Shown: positions 1 to 10,743 of the stretch, piece after piece
Numbering within the stretch: position 1 is the first letter of the stretch
How the letters are laid out: every line of letters begins with the position of its first letter
Origin: Chrysemys picta bellii
Taxonomy: Eukaryota; Chordata; Testudines; Emydidae
Length of the DNA: 64,000 nt
Reading direction: 5' to 3'
Assembly (NCBI RefSeq): GCF_011386835.1
Contig: NC_088792.1
Location: forward strand, 223,599,894 to 223,663,893
Translations under genes and position numbers: made by a program
Notes under the pieces: model-generated
What the model saw: the letters and a program-made list of their open reading frames with translations, nothing else
What the model was told of the DNA's origin: nothing
Database searches by the model: none

Positions 1-581
1 CCCCAAGCAAAAAAAAAAAAAAGAGAAAAAAACACCTGCGGAGCGGCAAAGCGCACACACATGCGCGCGCGCGCACACACACACACACACACAAAACATC
101 TGTGGGGCGGCCGGAGTGGCAAAGCACACACACACACACTCACACAAAACCTATGGGGCGCCGGAGTGGCAAAGCAGAAAAAAAAAACTGCAGGACGGCC
201 GGAGCCAGGGGGACTCCCTGTGCTGCAGATGTGCAGCGGAGTGCACACCTGGTCTAGCGGGGGGGGGGGAGGAGGGAGCAGGGAAAAGAGAGAAGGGGGG
301 CGGCCACGGCTTCAGCGGGGCACTCGTCACGCGGCCCCTCCCGTTGCGCCGCCTGTCAGGAGGGCTCCGCGCTGCTCCGGTCGGCTGGGAGGGAAGGACG
401 CGGGCTGCCCTGCCGAGTTTGCTGCAGGGCGTTCCCCTCCTCTGTGCCGCCACCTCCTACAGGGCGGCCAGAGCAGCAAACCAAAAAGAAAAAGAAATAA
501 AAAGGGCGGCTGGAATGCCGCCCCTTGGAATCTGCCGCCTCAAGCACGAGCTTGCTCGGCTGGTGCCTGGAGCCGGCCCTG
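1..581. mobile_element. hAT-like non-autonomous element, long form (5' end outside window)
   Basis: The right end at 568-581 reads CTGGAGCCGGCCCTG, the inverse of the CAGGGCCGGCTCCAG terminus seen at 57787 and, with changes, at 30979 and 59593. The body shares the landmarks of those copies: CCCCAAGC followed by an A-run at the left, and CAAGCACGAGCTTGCTCGG-type sequence before the right end. The element is cut by the window start, so the matching terminus and target duplication cannot be seen; the 8 bases after the end are CTCATTGG. Long open frames through it are GC-rich repeat, not genes. Confidence 0.7.
30..180. repeat. Degenerate tandem unit with (CG)n/(CA)n blocks
   Basis: About three related units of the pattern AAAACMTVTGGGGCGNCGGAGTGGCAAAG-(CA)n occur in tandem, each separated by a CA run. 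Positions 61-93 form an alternating purine-pyrimidine block (ATGCGCGCGCGCG followed by CA repeats), a classical Z-DNA-prone composition. It lies inside the hAT-like element. Confidence 0.6.
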
Positions 582-1140
582 CTCATTGGAGCCCACTGCC
601 CAGTTGCTGCTGCTCCCCCATAATTCCCACATAGACACACACCTGGCTGTAAAGTCCCGTAATCACAGCCTATTCCCTATACAGACCTGTCCCCAGTTCC
701 TGGGGCATTTCTCTAGCTCCCTGTTTGCCAGGTGGCTCCTCTTTAGCTTCCCTGCAGCTCCTCCTTGCTTGCCACATGGCTGTTGCTCCCAATATTGAGC
801 CTAGTCAGTTCCTGGTTCTGGACCATTCCCCTTACGTGGCCAGGGGAAAGACATGCAGCGGGGAAGGGGCTGATAGGAGTTTCAGTCCTCTGCTTAGTAG
901 ATCTGTGGCAGGTGGCCACATCTGGCTGGCCTGCCTCCACATTGAAGTACTCCCAGATGACAGAGCACCAGTGGCTCTTTAGGAAGCACTGAGGGGATCC
1001 CTCCTTCTCCCCACCTCCATCCCCACTCATTCTATTTCACCCTCCTCCCTTTCTTAAGGTTTATTAAGATTTTTGTGCGTGGGGGGGAGGGAATTCAGTG
1101 TCAAAGCTTCTCTCTCCCCTCCCCTGTCCTGAGTGATGCC
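582..1140. other. Unassigned sequence
   Basis: Moderately GC-rich DNA with C/T-rich patches and a G run near 1081. No repeat family, splice-flanked exon or RNA gene is recognisable. Confidence 0.4.
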
Positions 1141-1360
1141 ATGAAAGTTCGAATCAGAATGGCCACTTGGACATTGCCTCTTTTGGGGCTAAATGTTTTG
1201 AAACATGTTGAAAATGTCAAAACAAAATGTCATCAAAACAGACCTTTTTTCAAAATGTGATTTTTATGAAAAACTGAAATTTTGCCTTTTTGTCTCATTT
1301 TGGGATGAAACAAAATTTCAAAATAGTGAAATTTTTCATAAAACGGAAACATATTGTCTT
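1141..1360. repeat. A/T-rich degenerate repeat (GAAA/TTTC-rich)
   Basis: Runs such as AAAATGT, TTTTGAAA and ATTTTTCAT recur with both complementary forms present. The same texture occurs at 48850-49240, 57000-57450 and 61340-61760, so this is probably an old dispersed element. Class unknown. Confidence 0.35.
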
Positions 1361-3639
1361 GTTTCCTCCATTCCTGCAGTTGACTAACACAGTTAGACTC
1401 CAGTTGGGCTCCCCTTTGCCCAACAATGTTAGTATAACAGTGCTACGCAACAAAGAAACAGCTCTGTTCTTTCCCATTCCTCCTGTTCTAATTAAAACAA
1501 GTTTCCTTGATAGAGAAAGTTCAATTGCTCCTCCTGAATATGAAGGGCAATGAAGTCTTAGTCCAAAATACAAGGTACCAGTTAACAGTCCAGTCAATTG
1601 TGAAACAGTGGTAGTTCCTAGGAAATATTCACCCCATTCATTGTATGTTCTCAGATACACTGTTTCCACATATAGTCTGTAGAGCTGAGTAAATAGTGTA
1701 AAAATGTTCCCAAATATCACTTCATATTTTAATGAATGTTGTGTTGTTATGCTCTTACCCTTCTTGTGTTCACTTTCAGTAAACATTCACGTGATCTTGT
1801 TTACTGGCACAAATGTTTGCAGAAAATGAATTCTGAAGCAAATTCTGGTATTTGCAGCAGTGAGTCATAGACAGAAGCTGGATGTGTATTGCTGCGCTGA
1901 TTGCTGTTGACCAGCCACTTGCTAGGATGGCTTCACTTGGAATGAAGGAAAAGAAATCTGGAGGGGAAGAAGAAAATAATCATCCCTGACAGTGTGAGAG
2001 GAAGAGTTTATCTGATGAGGCGGGGCAGAGATGGAGGGTTGAGGTTTGGAAAAGCTGAACCTTTGATCAGGCCTTGAATAATTCTAATGTAGCCAAGCAG
2101 TAGAAAGTATTTCCAAATGTAAGCTGCTGGAAATGTTTTGGAGATTGTTTTTTACTCAACAACACCCCACCCCCTCTCATTTTAATCTTTTCCCCCACCT
2201 GCAATAACATAGTGGGGTTTGATTTCATTTGTTTGTTTGTTTTGAAGATGAGTAATTAAGACGCTTTCTCACTTGGGAAACTGGTGTTGAATTAAGAGGG
2301 TACAGATCAGCAGGTGTTCAGATTAGAACAAAAATAAATAAATTAGCAGGTCAAGGGGTTGCTATTTTTTTTGATCATACAAGATGTTTTGTTCCATTTT
2401 TTTAAACCAATGAATGTATAATCAGTGTGGGACCTAGGGTTTGATATGTTATTACAGTCAGTTGGGTACATTCCTGAAAAATGTGAAAATAATTTATAAA
2501 ACAGATTGGAAGCCATTTCATTCTCTGAATATGATTTTGAAAAATATAATTTGCCAGCAATTAAAATCCAAAGGAACGTAAACCAAATTATGCTTCCTCT
2601 TGGGATTCCCACCACCATTTCATTTGTTTTTGTTTTATCCTTTGGCATTTTACCTTCTCATAAGCCTCCTAAAAGGAATGAAATATTAGATTTTTTTTTA
2701 TATTAAAGCAAAGGACAAACAAACTGACAATCAGTACATTCATATGATCAAAATACTCAAACGTATTCGGTATCAGCATCAAACAGTAAAATGTCTGAAT
2801 ATGTTGTATTTGACAGGGTTTTGCATATCTTCAGCTATTCTGGTATAAAGAGCACCTCTGCATATTGGAACTGATGGATTATTGTCAAATTGACGGCATT
2901 TGTGATGGCTAGTGAAAAAGTTTCATATGGGCTTTACTGGGTATGTTACAGAACACTAACAAATTCAGAATTAGGAAAATAATGTAAATGGAGCTTTTGA
3001 GTAGGAAGAAACCTATAAAAGGCATTTCATAAAATGACAGGTGTAATCCAGTGCAAAGAAGACACAAGGAATACCTTTTGCAGCCAGCAGTTTAACTGTG
3101 GCTCTAATTTATTGCTTAAAATATTACTGTAGATTAACATGCCCAAGACTCATGGCATATTCCTGTCTATTTTTTGCATGTGAGGAATGCTACTCAAAGA
3201 AATAGGTCACCTTATACTTGTAGCTAGATATTATTACATCATATTTGCAATATTTTGCTTAATTGCACAGACCGGAGGCATACGGTATGGCACTGAAGAA
3301 TATAATCGGGCATGTTTATAGTGCATGTGCATAATGCTTCTAGTTATTTGTCGAAAGCACTGCAGAAGTTAAATTTTGGTACTTACCAATATTTTTTTTC
3401 TTGTTTTATGGTATCCTGCACAGTTTTTGTGCTGTATATACTAAATAACTAAATTGTATTTTTGTTCAACAAAGAGATTCAACTTGCGTACCAGATTTTA
3501 GCACTCTACTTTACTTTACTGAAGCCCTAATTCTGTAACCTGATCCACACTGGTGACAGAATCCAGTTAAAGTCAATTCAAGCACAGGATCTTCCATTCA
3601 GATTGCAGGGCCAGGATCTAAAATTTTAGTCTATACTTC
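1361..3639. other. Unassigned A+T-rich sequence
   Basis: No transposon ends, RNA genes or convincing exons seen. Open frames present are short and show no recognisable domain. Confidence 0.4.
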
Positions 3640-3860
3640 AGGGAGAACTCATGGCTTAATGAATAGCGTATGGGATTGGGAACAAGACGTGTTTTATTCC
3701 TAAATCTGTCACTGACTCTGTGTGACCTTGGGCTAGTCACCTGACCCTTGTGTGCCTAACTTTCAACTACTGTTACATGTGAACAATAATACTTAACTTT
3801 TTAGAACAGTTTGAGGTCCTTGGATGAAAGACTTTATATAAGAGCAAGTTATTTTTGTTG
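3640..3860 (+). mobile_element. MIR-type SINE, degenerate
   Basis: The core of the mammal/reptile MIR family is readable: CTGTGTGACCTTGGGCTAGT then CACCTGACCC and a later run resembling the MIR 3' part (ATGTGAACAATAATACTTAA). The order and orientation match plus-strand MIR. A tRNA-like head is too eroded to place exactly. Confidence 0.7.
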
Positions 3861-4793
3861 GTTTACTATTAAAATACAGTTTTCAGAGTAACCCTTTATA
3901 TGGAATAGAAAAAGGATTGTTTCACAAATTTGCTGTTCACAGCATTGACAACATATAGTCTTAAGGGTGTGATAGATAATAACTGTGGGAACGTAATAAC
4001 TATACAGATAAAGATTCTCCAAAACCAAGACCCAGGATGCCCTCTAGGAACGAAGGACCCTGTGAGAAACTACTGTAAGCAATATTGGAGAAATATTGTG
4101 CTCATTTGGGGCAAATGCAACCTAAGTCCCATTTCAGCAACTTGTTCTGTGTGGGCCATGTGGAGTGAGGCCATAAATGGTCACAGTAACGCTCTGATAT
4201 TGCATACGTAGCAAGCAAGCACTATTATATTTTAGGTCCAATGGGTTCCATACAGGCACAGGGTCCACCCCATGAAGCAGCTTGCAGGATTGGGTCTTTA
4301 GGTCCTGATCTTGCAAACACTTGTGTAGATACCTAACCTTACTACTATGAGCAGTCTCAGGTCAATGCAACTACTCACAGTAATCAAGTTAAGTGCCTGC
4401 ATATGTATTTGCAGGATCAGGGTTTTAGTGTGTGTTTTGCTCTCTGGAAGAAGCTTCCAAAAGTCTCCACATTAGAAGAGAAAAGTCAGAAACAATTTAC
4501 TCTTGTGATTATGTAAACTTCTTTAATAGGGCATAGTGCGTATTCTACTGAGTTCTTCATAAAATCTGACACATGCAAAAATAGATCTGTTTTAACACAG
4601 CAAAAAGGTAAAGAGAACCTCTGAAGTACAATAAAATACAAGCCAGTCTAAACTAATCATGTTTCAAACCATTTCAAATGTGAGACTGTGCACTTAAGCA
4701 TACTTCTTGATACATTAAAGTGTCTTGGTGGGATAAAAAAGCTAGATATATTTTAAAACAAATCTTAACTAGAGCATTTTTGTCTAACTTTAG
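3861..4793. other. Unassigned sequence with one small palindromic motif
   Basis: Mostly unique. At about 4330-4430 a short imperfect inverted motif (…GATCTTGCAAA… / …TTTGCAGGATCAGGG…) resembles the small palindromic elements at 10658, 18271 and 39631. Confidence 0.35.
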
Positions 4794-4871
4794 TGTCGGG
4801 AATAAAAACTGAGTTAGAGGAATTAAAAGAAATGTCTGGAGATGAGGAATTCCCCCTCCCTTCCAGTGAAT
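4794..4871 (+). other. Speculative 78-nt internal exon
   Basis: A pyrimidine-rich stretch ending in ...CTAACTTTAG precedes 4794, and a donor-like GTAAGA starts at 4872. The segment is 78 nt (a multiple of three) and is open in one frame; it would encode an acidic, Glu/Leu-rich peptide (KTELEELKEMSGDEEF). The frame remains open past the donor to about 4975. I recognise no protein family, and such pairs of splice-like sites occur by chance in intergenic DNA. Confidence 0.12.
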
Positions 4872-5256
4872 GTAAGAAAAGCTGCCCTAATATTTATTTT
4901 GGTGGCATTTTTGATGATTTTCAGTTCATAGTTGGCTGGCCAGTTCAGCTCCGAAATAGGCAGACAAATCAATGAGCCATGCAGATCACATGTGGGACCT
5001 CTGGACTGTGAATGAACAAATAACAAAATTTAAAATGAAACATGGACTTCTCAATAGAAAATTCATCCTATCTTAGTTTTGCCAATCTACTTGATACATA
5101 AAATGGGAAAACTGAAGTGTCAGTATTACTGGATGATAGATACAGAGCTTTAGCTGGTGTTCCACAGATAATTTCAATAAAAGTTTGCTCAGGTTTCTCA
5201 ACAAGTGGAGAATAGATATTAAGTAGTAAGCATTTATACTTGGGGGTGGGGGAGAA
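4872..5256. other. Unassigned sequence
   Basis: No recognisable repeat or gene. Confidence 0.4.
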
Positions 5257-5281
5257 GTGTGTGTGTGTGTGTGTCTCTCTC
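5257..5281. repeat. (GT)n-(CT)n microsatellite
   Basis: Nine GT units followed directly by CT units. Confidence 0.9.
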
Positions 5282-6039
5282 TGTCTATCTGAAAGAGTGA
5301 CTCCCAGGTACCAGGGATTTATGTCTTCATAACACTTTTACTCTTTGGTGAGAACTGTCATGGAAGTGTGGGACTGAAAGGGACTTCAGTAGGTCATCTA
5401 ATCCAGTCCCCTGCACTCAAGGCAGGACTACATAATAACTAGACCATTCCTGGCAGGTGTTTGTCTAACCTATTCTTAAAACCTCCAATGATGGAGATTC
5501 CACAACCTCCCTAGGCAATTTTTTTCCAGTGTTTAACTACTGTGACAGTTAAGAAGTTTTTTCTAATGTCCAACCTAAACCTCCCTTGCTGCAATTTAAG
5601 CTCATTGCTGCTTGTCCTATCCTCAGAGGTTAAGGAGAACAATTGTTCTCCCTCCTTCTTGTAACAACATTTTACGGACTTGAAAACTGTTATCATGTCT
5701 CCTCTCAGTCTTCTCCTCTCCAGATTAAATAAACCCATTTTTTTTCAATCTTCCCTTATAGGTCATGGTTTTCTAGACCTTTAATCATGTTTGTTGCTCT
5801 TCTCTGGACTTTCTTCAGTTTGTCCACATATTTCCTGAAATGTGGCACCCAGCCGAGGCCTTACCAGCAAGGAATAGAGTGGAAGAATTACTTTTTGTAT
5901 CTTGCTAACAACAGTCCTGCTAATACATCCCACAGTGATTGTTGCAAAAAAAGCAAATATGTTATTCTGTTGATTCGTATTTAGCTTCTGATCTACTATA
6001 ACCCCCAGACCTCTTTCTGCAGTACTCCTTCCTAGGCAG

Positions 6040-7093
6040 TCATTTCAGTGTAACTGATTTGTTCCTTCCTAAATGGAGTGCTTTGCATTTGTCGTTATTG
6101 AATTTCATTTTATGTATTTCAGACCATTTCTCCAGTTTGTTCAGATAATTTTGAATTTTAATCCTATCCTTCAAAGCATTTGCAACCCCTCTCAGCTTGG
6201 TATCGTCCACAAACTTTATAAGTGTACTCTGTATGCCATTATCTAAATCATTGATGAAGATATTGAACAGAACTATACCTGGATCGATCCCTGCAGGACC
6301 CCACTTGATATGTCCTTCCAGCTTGACTGTGAAACACTGATAACTACTCTCTCGGAACTGTTCTCCGACTAGTTTTGCACCCACCTTGTAGTAGCTCCAT
6401 CTAGGCTGTATTTCCCTAGTTTGTTTATGAGAAGGTCATGCAAGACAGTATCAAAAGGCTTACTAAAGTCAAGATATACCACATCTGCCACTTCCCCCAT
6501 CCACAAGGCTTGTTACTCTGTCAAAGAAAGCTATTAGGTTGGTTTGACACAATTTGTTTTTGACAAATCCATGTTGACTGTCATTTATCATCTTATTATC
6601 TTCTAGACATTTGCAAATTAATTGCTTGATTATTTGCTCCATTATCTTTCCAGGTACTGAAGTTAAGCTGACTGGTCTGTGATTCCCCAAATATAGTGTC
6701 TACCTATAAAAAGGGGAATAAGGACAACAGGTTGTCCTTATTCCCCTTTTTATAGGTAGACACTATATTTGTCCTCTTCCAGTCCTCTGGAATCTCTCCT
6801 GTCTTCTATGAGTTTTTGAAGATAATCACTAATGGCTCAGATATCTCTTCAGTCAGCTCCTTGAGTATTCTAGGATGTATTTTATCAGGCTCTGCTGACT
6901 TGAAGACATCTAACTCCTCTAAGTAATTTTTAACTTGTTCTTTCCATATTTTAGCCTCAGACCCTTCCTCATTTTCACAGGCATTCACTATGTTAGACAT
7001 CCAATTGCTACTAACCTTTTTGGTGAAAACTGAAACAAAGTCATTAGCACATCTGCAACTTCCACATTTTCTGTTATTGACTTTTATTCTCAT
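6040..7093 (-). pseudogene. CR1 ORF2 reverse transcriptase, broken
   Basis: In the minus-strand reading, three broken blocks follow the CR1 ORF2 order: a linker with a [21 protein letters not shown] stretch (7093-6806); the first RT block, NHRPVSLTSVPGKIMEQ, with SQHGFVKNK further on (6690-6469); and the palm block with motif C as FVDDTKL, where the family norm is FADDT (6384-6040). RT primes cDNA from LINE RNA at the target. Frames change between blocks, and an inverted 42-bp duplication (6689-6730) interrupts the RT region. No function is expected. Confidence 0.88.
6689..6770. repeat. Perfect 40-bp inverted repeat, 2-nt spacer
   Basis: Arm 6689-6728 is the exact reverse complement of arm 6731-6770; the spacer is AG. 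The right arm is ordinary CR1 coding sequence. The left arm has no counterpart in CR1 copies such as 35860-35930 and looks like a local inverted copy of its neighbour. Confidence 0.95.
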
Positions 7094-7616
7094 TAAGTAT
7101 TGGGCCTACCCTATCCTTGGTCTTCCTCTTGCTTCTGATGTATTTGTAGAATGTTTTCTTGTTACCTTTTATGTGTCTAGGTAGTTTAATCTAATTTTGT
7201 CCCTACATGCTTGTGTTATTTGTTTATATTCATCCTTATTAATTTGATGTAGTTTCCACTTTTTATAGGACTGTTTTTTGAGTTTCAGATCATTGAAGAT
7301 CTCTTGGTTAAGCCAGGGTAGTCTCTTGCCATGCTTCCTATCTTTCCTACACAGTGGGCTAGTGTGCTCTTGTGCTCTTCATTAATGTCTGTTTGAAAAA
7401 CTGCCAAATCTCTCAAACTGTTTTTCCCCTTAGACTTGCTTCCCATGGGATCTTACCTACCAACTCCCTGAGTTTGCTAAAGTCTGCCTTTTTGAAATTC
7501 ATTAAGTTTATTCTGCTGTTTTCCATCCTACCATTCTTTAGCATCATGAACTCTATCATTTCATGTAAAAACCAACAGAGGGTCCTGTGGCACCTTTAAG
7601 ACTAACAGAAGTATTG

Positions 7617-7658
7617 GAGCATAAGCTTTCGTGGGTGAATGCCCACTTCATCAGATGC
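7617..7658 (-). ncRNA. Hammerhead-ribozyme-like motif, left PLE arm
   Basis: The minus-strand reading is the same as at 8262-8303: CUGAUGA, a GUGGG/CCCAC stem, GAAA, then GC-UUAU-GC-UC. The two motifs are inverted relative to each other because the arms are. Confidence 0.55.
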
Positions 7659-7789
7659 AAGTAATGGAAATTTCCAGAGGCAGGTATAAATCAGTATGGA
7701 GATAACGAGGCTAGTTCAATCAGGGAGGGTGAGGTGCTCTGCTAGCAGTTGAGCTGTGAACACCAAGGGAGGAGAAACTGTTAACCAGA

Positions 7790-8200
7790 TCAGCTACAAC
7801 ATCACCAGCTCATTCAACCACGTCCACCAATGTTATATATGCCATCACGTGCCAGCAATGCCCCTCTACTATGTACATTGGCCAGACTGGACAGTCATTA
7901 CGCAAGAGGATAAATGGACACAAGTCAGATATCAGGAATGGCAATATACAAAAACCTGTAGGATAACACTTCAACCTTCCTGGCCACACAGTAGCAGATG
8001 TAAAGGTAGCCATCTTACAGCAAAAAAACTTCAGGACCAGACTCCAAAGAGAAACTGCTGAGCTCCAGTTCATTTGCAAATTTGACACCATCAGATCAGG
8101 ATTAAACAAAGACTGTGAATGGCTATCCAACTACAGAAGCAGTTTCTCCTCCCTTGGTATTCACACCTCAGCTGCTAGTAGAGCACCTCACCCTCCCTGA
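7790..8200 (+). pseudogene. PLE GIY-YIG endonuclease domain, one internal stop
   Basis: The frame through position 7829 reads a Cys-containing lead (AITCQQCP), then MYIGQTGQSLRKRINGH, which is the GIY-YIG signature plus the conserved Arg helix of PLE nucleases. It continues to PVG-stop-HFNLPGHT and to the C-terminal SGLNKDCEW. One TAA at 7964-7966 breaks an otherwise open frame that ends with TGA at 8198-8200. In PLEs this domain nicks target DNA for priming. The Cys pair ahead of YIG is typical of PLE GIY-YIG domains. The RT portion is missing upstream because the left arm begins there. The last codons overlap the right arm. Confidence 0.85.
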
Positions 8201-8261
8201 TTGAACTAACCTCGTTATCTCCATACCTATTTATACCTGCCTCTGGAAATTTCCATTACTT

Positions 8262-8303
8262 GCATCTGATGAAGTGGGCATTCACCCACGAAAGCTTATG
8301 CTC
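8262..8303 (+). ncRNA. Hammerhead-ribozyme-like motif, right PLE arm
   Basis: CUGAUGA box at 8266-8272, stem II GUGGG (8274-8278) with CCCAC (8285-8289), GAAA box at 8290-8293, and a minimal stem III GC-UUAU-GC (8294-8301) followed by UC; the predicted scissile position is after 8303. Hammerheads with a short stem III are known from PLE pseudo-LTRs. Here one unpaired A (8273) follows the first box and I can draw no good stem I, so activity is doubtful. Confidence 0.55.
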
Positions 8304-8402
8304 CAATACTTCTGTTAGTCTTAAAGGTGCCACAGGACCCTTTGTTGCTTTTTACAGATTTACACTAACACGGCTACCCCTCTGATACTCTATCATTTCA
8401 TG

Positions 8403-8650
8403 ATCACTTTCACCCAAGCTGCCTTCCACTTTTAAATTCTCAACCAGTTCCTCCTTATTTGTCCAATCAAATCTAGAACAGCCTCTCTCCCCTTGTAGCT
8501 TTCTCCACCTTCTGAAATAAAATGTCTCCTATGCTTCCAAGAAGTTGGATAATCTGTGCCCTGCTGTATTATTTTGCCAACAGATGTCTGGGTAGTTGAA
8601 GTCCCCCATCACCACCAAGTTCTGTGCTTTGGATGATTTGTTAGTTGTTT
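8403..8650 (-). pseudogene. CR1 ORF2 endonuclease C-terminal fragment
   Basis: Read on the minus strand around 8620-8570 the sequence encodes a block close to [14 protein letters not shown] of CR1 apurinic-type endonucleases. Further blocks follow up to the PLE insertion point. Continuous with the CR1 at 5366-7551. Confidence 0.75.
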
Positions 8651-10232
8651 TTTTTAAACAACTATCTTAAAGCTCTGTTGATTTTACTCTATTATGGTCT
8701 TACAGACAAACATTTTCCTGCATAAATATCCCTAAAGCTATTAGCTTAATCAAGCTCAGCTGAAAAATTGGGTCTACTTATGGCTTTAGGCTACTTACTA
8801 CTGGTTGAAGGTTTGCTAAAAAAATTCTGTCTTTAGGAGCTTGTTTATATTCTGTAAGTGCTGGTCGTTGTGTCTTTCTGTTTTTGTGGGTTATTTTTTT
8901 TAAATGTGTATTTTAAAACAGGATACAAGAAGATTTTTAAAAGCAGTTTTGAACCTTAGTGTTTCTGTAATTGAATGGCAAGGTTCTTATGTTGATTCAC
9001 CTGTTAACAGGTGGGGGAACCCTGCAGAGAGATGCAGATTGAGTCCTGCTGACTTCTTATGGCAAGTATAGCTCATTAACTCCACCCTGGATAAAAGGGA
9101 TGTGGTGTGGCTTTTTGACCACATGGAACATAGGATCGAGGATTGAGAGTTAGCTATAGAGGAACCTTAAGTAGAGGTTTATAGGTTTGCTGTTTGATTC
9201 ATGGAGAGTGGCATGCAGTTAGAGTATTTGGTCATAAAGTGATGGCTTGAAAGGCTCCAGGAGTCTAAGTGGGATTATGGAAGAAAATACATGGTGACAG
9301 AAGTAGATATCCTGTAAGCCTCCATCACTCCCATTTGTAAAATTTTAATAAGTGGTCACAGATTTTTTGGACACTCAACTTCAGATACCTTAGGCCTGAT
9401 TTTTCTCTGTTGAGAATTCACAACTCTAACTGAAGTAAATGGGATGTACAGGTGCTCAGCGCTGCTGAACATTGTACCCAGAGGTCTCAAGTTCAGTACC
9501 AAAAATAAGTGTTCACTCTTAAATATGTTGTGCATCAGTTTACTGACTTGTGAAATGGCGTTGTTTGGATGCGTTGTCAATTAACTTAGGGAAATTGTTT
9601 TGAGATCTCAAATGGAAGGTTCTGTATTAATAAATGGCGCTTACATTGACATTTAATTAAAACAAAGTGTCTTTATGTGCTAACAAACTATATTTATTTG
9701 ATTTCATTGCCTAGAATTACTTAAACTGTTCAAAACCAAATAATGCAAGGATTAGAATACTTCAGACTTTGATTCTTTATGTAAATAAAACCGAATTACT
9801 GATTGGAGTTTTGGTTTGAATACTAGCCTATTAATAAGAAACATTTTGGAGCACATATTTGCAAAAAGTAAAATTATAATAATTGTACATATTTTCACTG
9901 GGGTGAGATTGTTTTCAGAAGTGCATAAGTGATTTAAGAGCAGTTAGATGCATTTGAATATCCCACTCTTTATCCCTCTCCATCCTTTGCAATTTGCTTC
10001 TTTTGAGGGCAAAAAATCCAGTGGAACCTGCACGTCTTGTCTTTTATCACCCTGGTCACACTGACTGATCTTGAAATGTGATCTGCTAGTGCAGACCCTT
10101 GTGCCTATGCAGAGTCTCACTGAGGCTAAGGGGACGCTGCATAGGCAGGCTGCATTTCAGAATCAATGCTTTTGAATGTATATTTGTATTTTTATTTTCT
10201 TCTCCTACTTCCCCCATCTGGGTCTAGTCTTC
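8651..10232. other. Unassigned sequence
   Basis: No exon or clear transposon. A palindromic-element-like piece lies near 9390-9510 (starts AGGCCTGATTTTTCTC). Confidence 0.35.
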
Positions 10233-10350
10233 TTAGACTGCAAGCTCTTCAGGACAGGGACTGTCTCTTACTTTGTACAGTGCTGAGTATAAAGGGCCCC
10301 CAATCATAATTAGAGCCTCTGGGTATTAGTGGCGTATAAATGATATGATA
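10233..10350 (+). mobile_element. SINE 3' tail fragment (amniote MIR-like)
   Basis: Contains GACTGCAAGCTCTTCAGGAC and GGGACTGTCTCTTACTTTGT, the tail block also seen at 14463, 25572 (minus) and downstream of the MIR head at 60095. Head absent. Confidence 0.6.
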
Positions 10351-10657
10351 GTGACAAGTAATTAGTAATAACCTTGATTGTCATATAGTGACGCAGTTTG
10401 CCATTCACTATAACTAGAGGAGCTGGTCCAGAATAAGTTAAGCAAGTACCACCTGCTCTATTCTTCATTGCTTTGCACTAAACGCAAGACTGAGACAAAA
10501 ATAAAGGAATATTTTTTAAAGGAACCCAATACAAAGAAATAGTAATATAATTCTTAGTGTGCATGTGTGTAGTGGGGGAGAGGGGTTCTCAGCACCATAA
10601 ATGTGCATAACACTTTGGATAAGACATGTCCCTGTGCTGACGAATTTACAATCTAAA

Positions 10658-10743
10658 GGTCCAATCCTGAAAACTCTACTGGGTATACTGTTTACTGCAA
10701 TAAGCACTACCCCTGATGTAAAGGGTTTGCCAGATTAGGCCCA
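10658..10743. repeat. Small palindromic element
   Basis: GGTCCAATCCTGAAA at the left and a terminal ...CAGATTAGGCCCA at the right form imperfect inverted ends, as in other copies in this window (18271, 39631). Confidence 0.4.

Larger units (their letters stand above)
7566..8388 (+). mobile_element. Penelope-like element (PLE) with inverted terminal arms
   Basis: An 823-bp element flanked by a perfect 14-bp target duplication, TCTATCATTTCATG, at 7552-7565 and 8389-8402. The left arm (7566-7780) and right arm (about 8140-8356) are inverted copies of each other over some 215 bp, like the pseudo-LTRs of Penelope elements. The right end carries an extra 32 nt ending in ...CTCTGATAC that the left end lacks. 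Between the arms lies the GIY-YIG endonuclease end of a PLE protein. PLEs use a telomerase-related RT linked to a C-terminal GIY-YIG nuclease; the RT is absent here, so the copy is truncated. Long, variable-length target duplications fit PLEs. Confidence 0.85.
5366..8650 (-). mobile_element. CR1 LINE, old, 5'-truncated, split by a PLE insertion
   Basis: Read on the minus strand the segment runs endonuclease C-terminal part (8650-8403), linker, reverse transcriptase (7093-6040) and 3' end (to about 5366). The plus strand at the 3' end carries the usual CR1 tail phrase (GGGACTTCAGTAGGTCATCT). Many frameshifts and stops are present, so it is inactive. It is interrupted at 7566-8388 by a Penelope-like element flanked by a 14-bp duplication of CR1 sequence, which makes the CR1 the older insertion. 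Without that insert the copy is about 2.4 kb, compared with a full CR1 of about 4.5 kb. Confidence 0.9.

Noticed and set aside
61..798. Long open frame (245 codons) at the window start
   Set aside because: It runs through CA repeats and GC-rich hAT-like sequence; the peptide is low-complexity, and overlapping frames on both strands are equally open.
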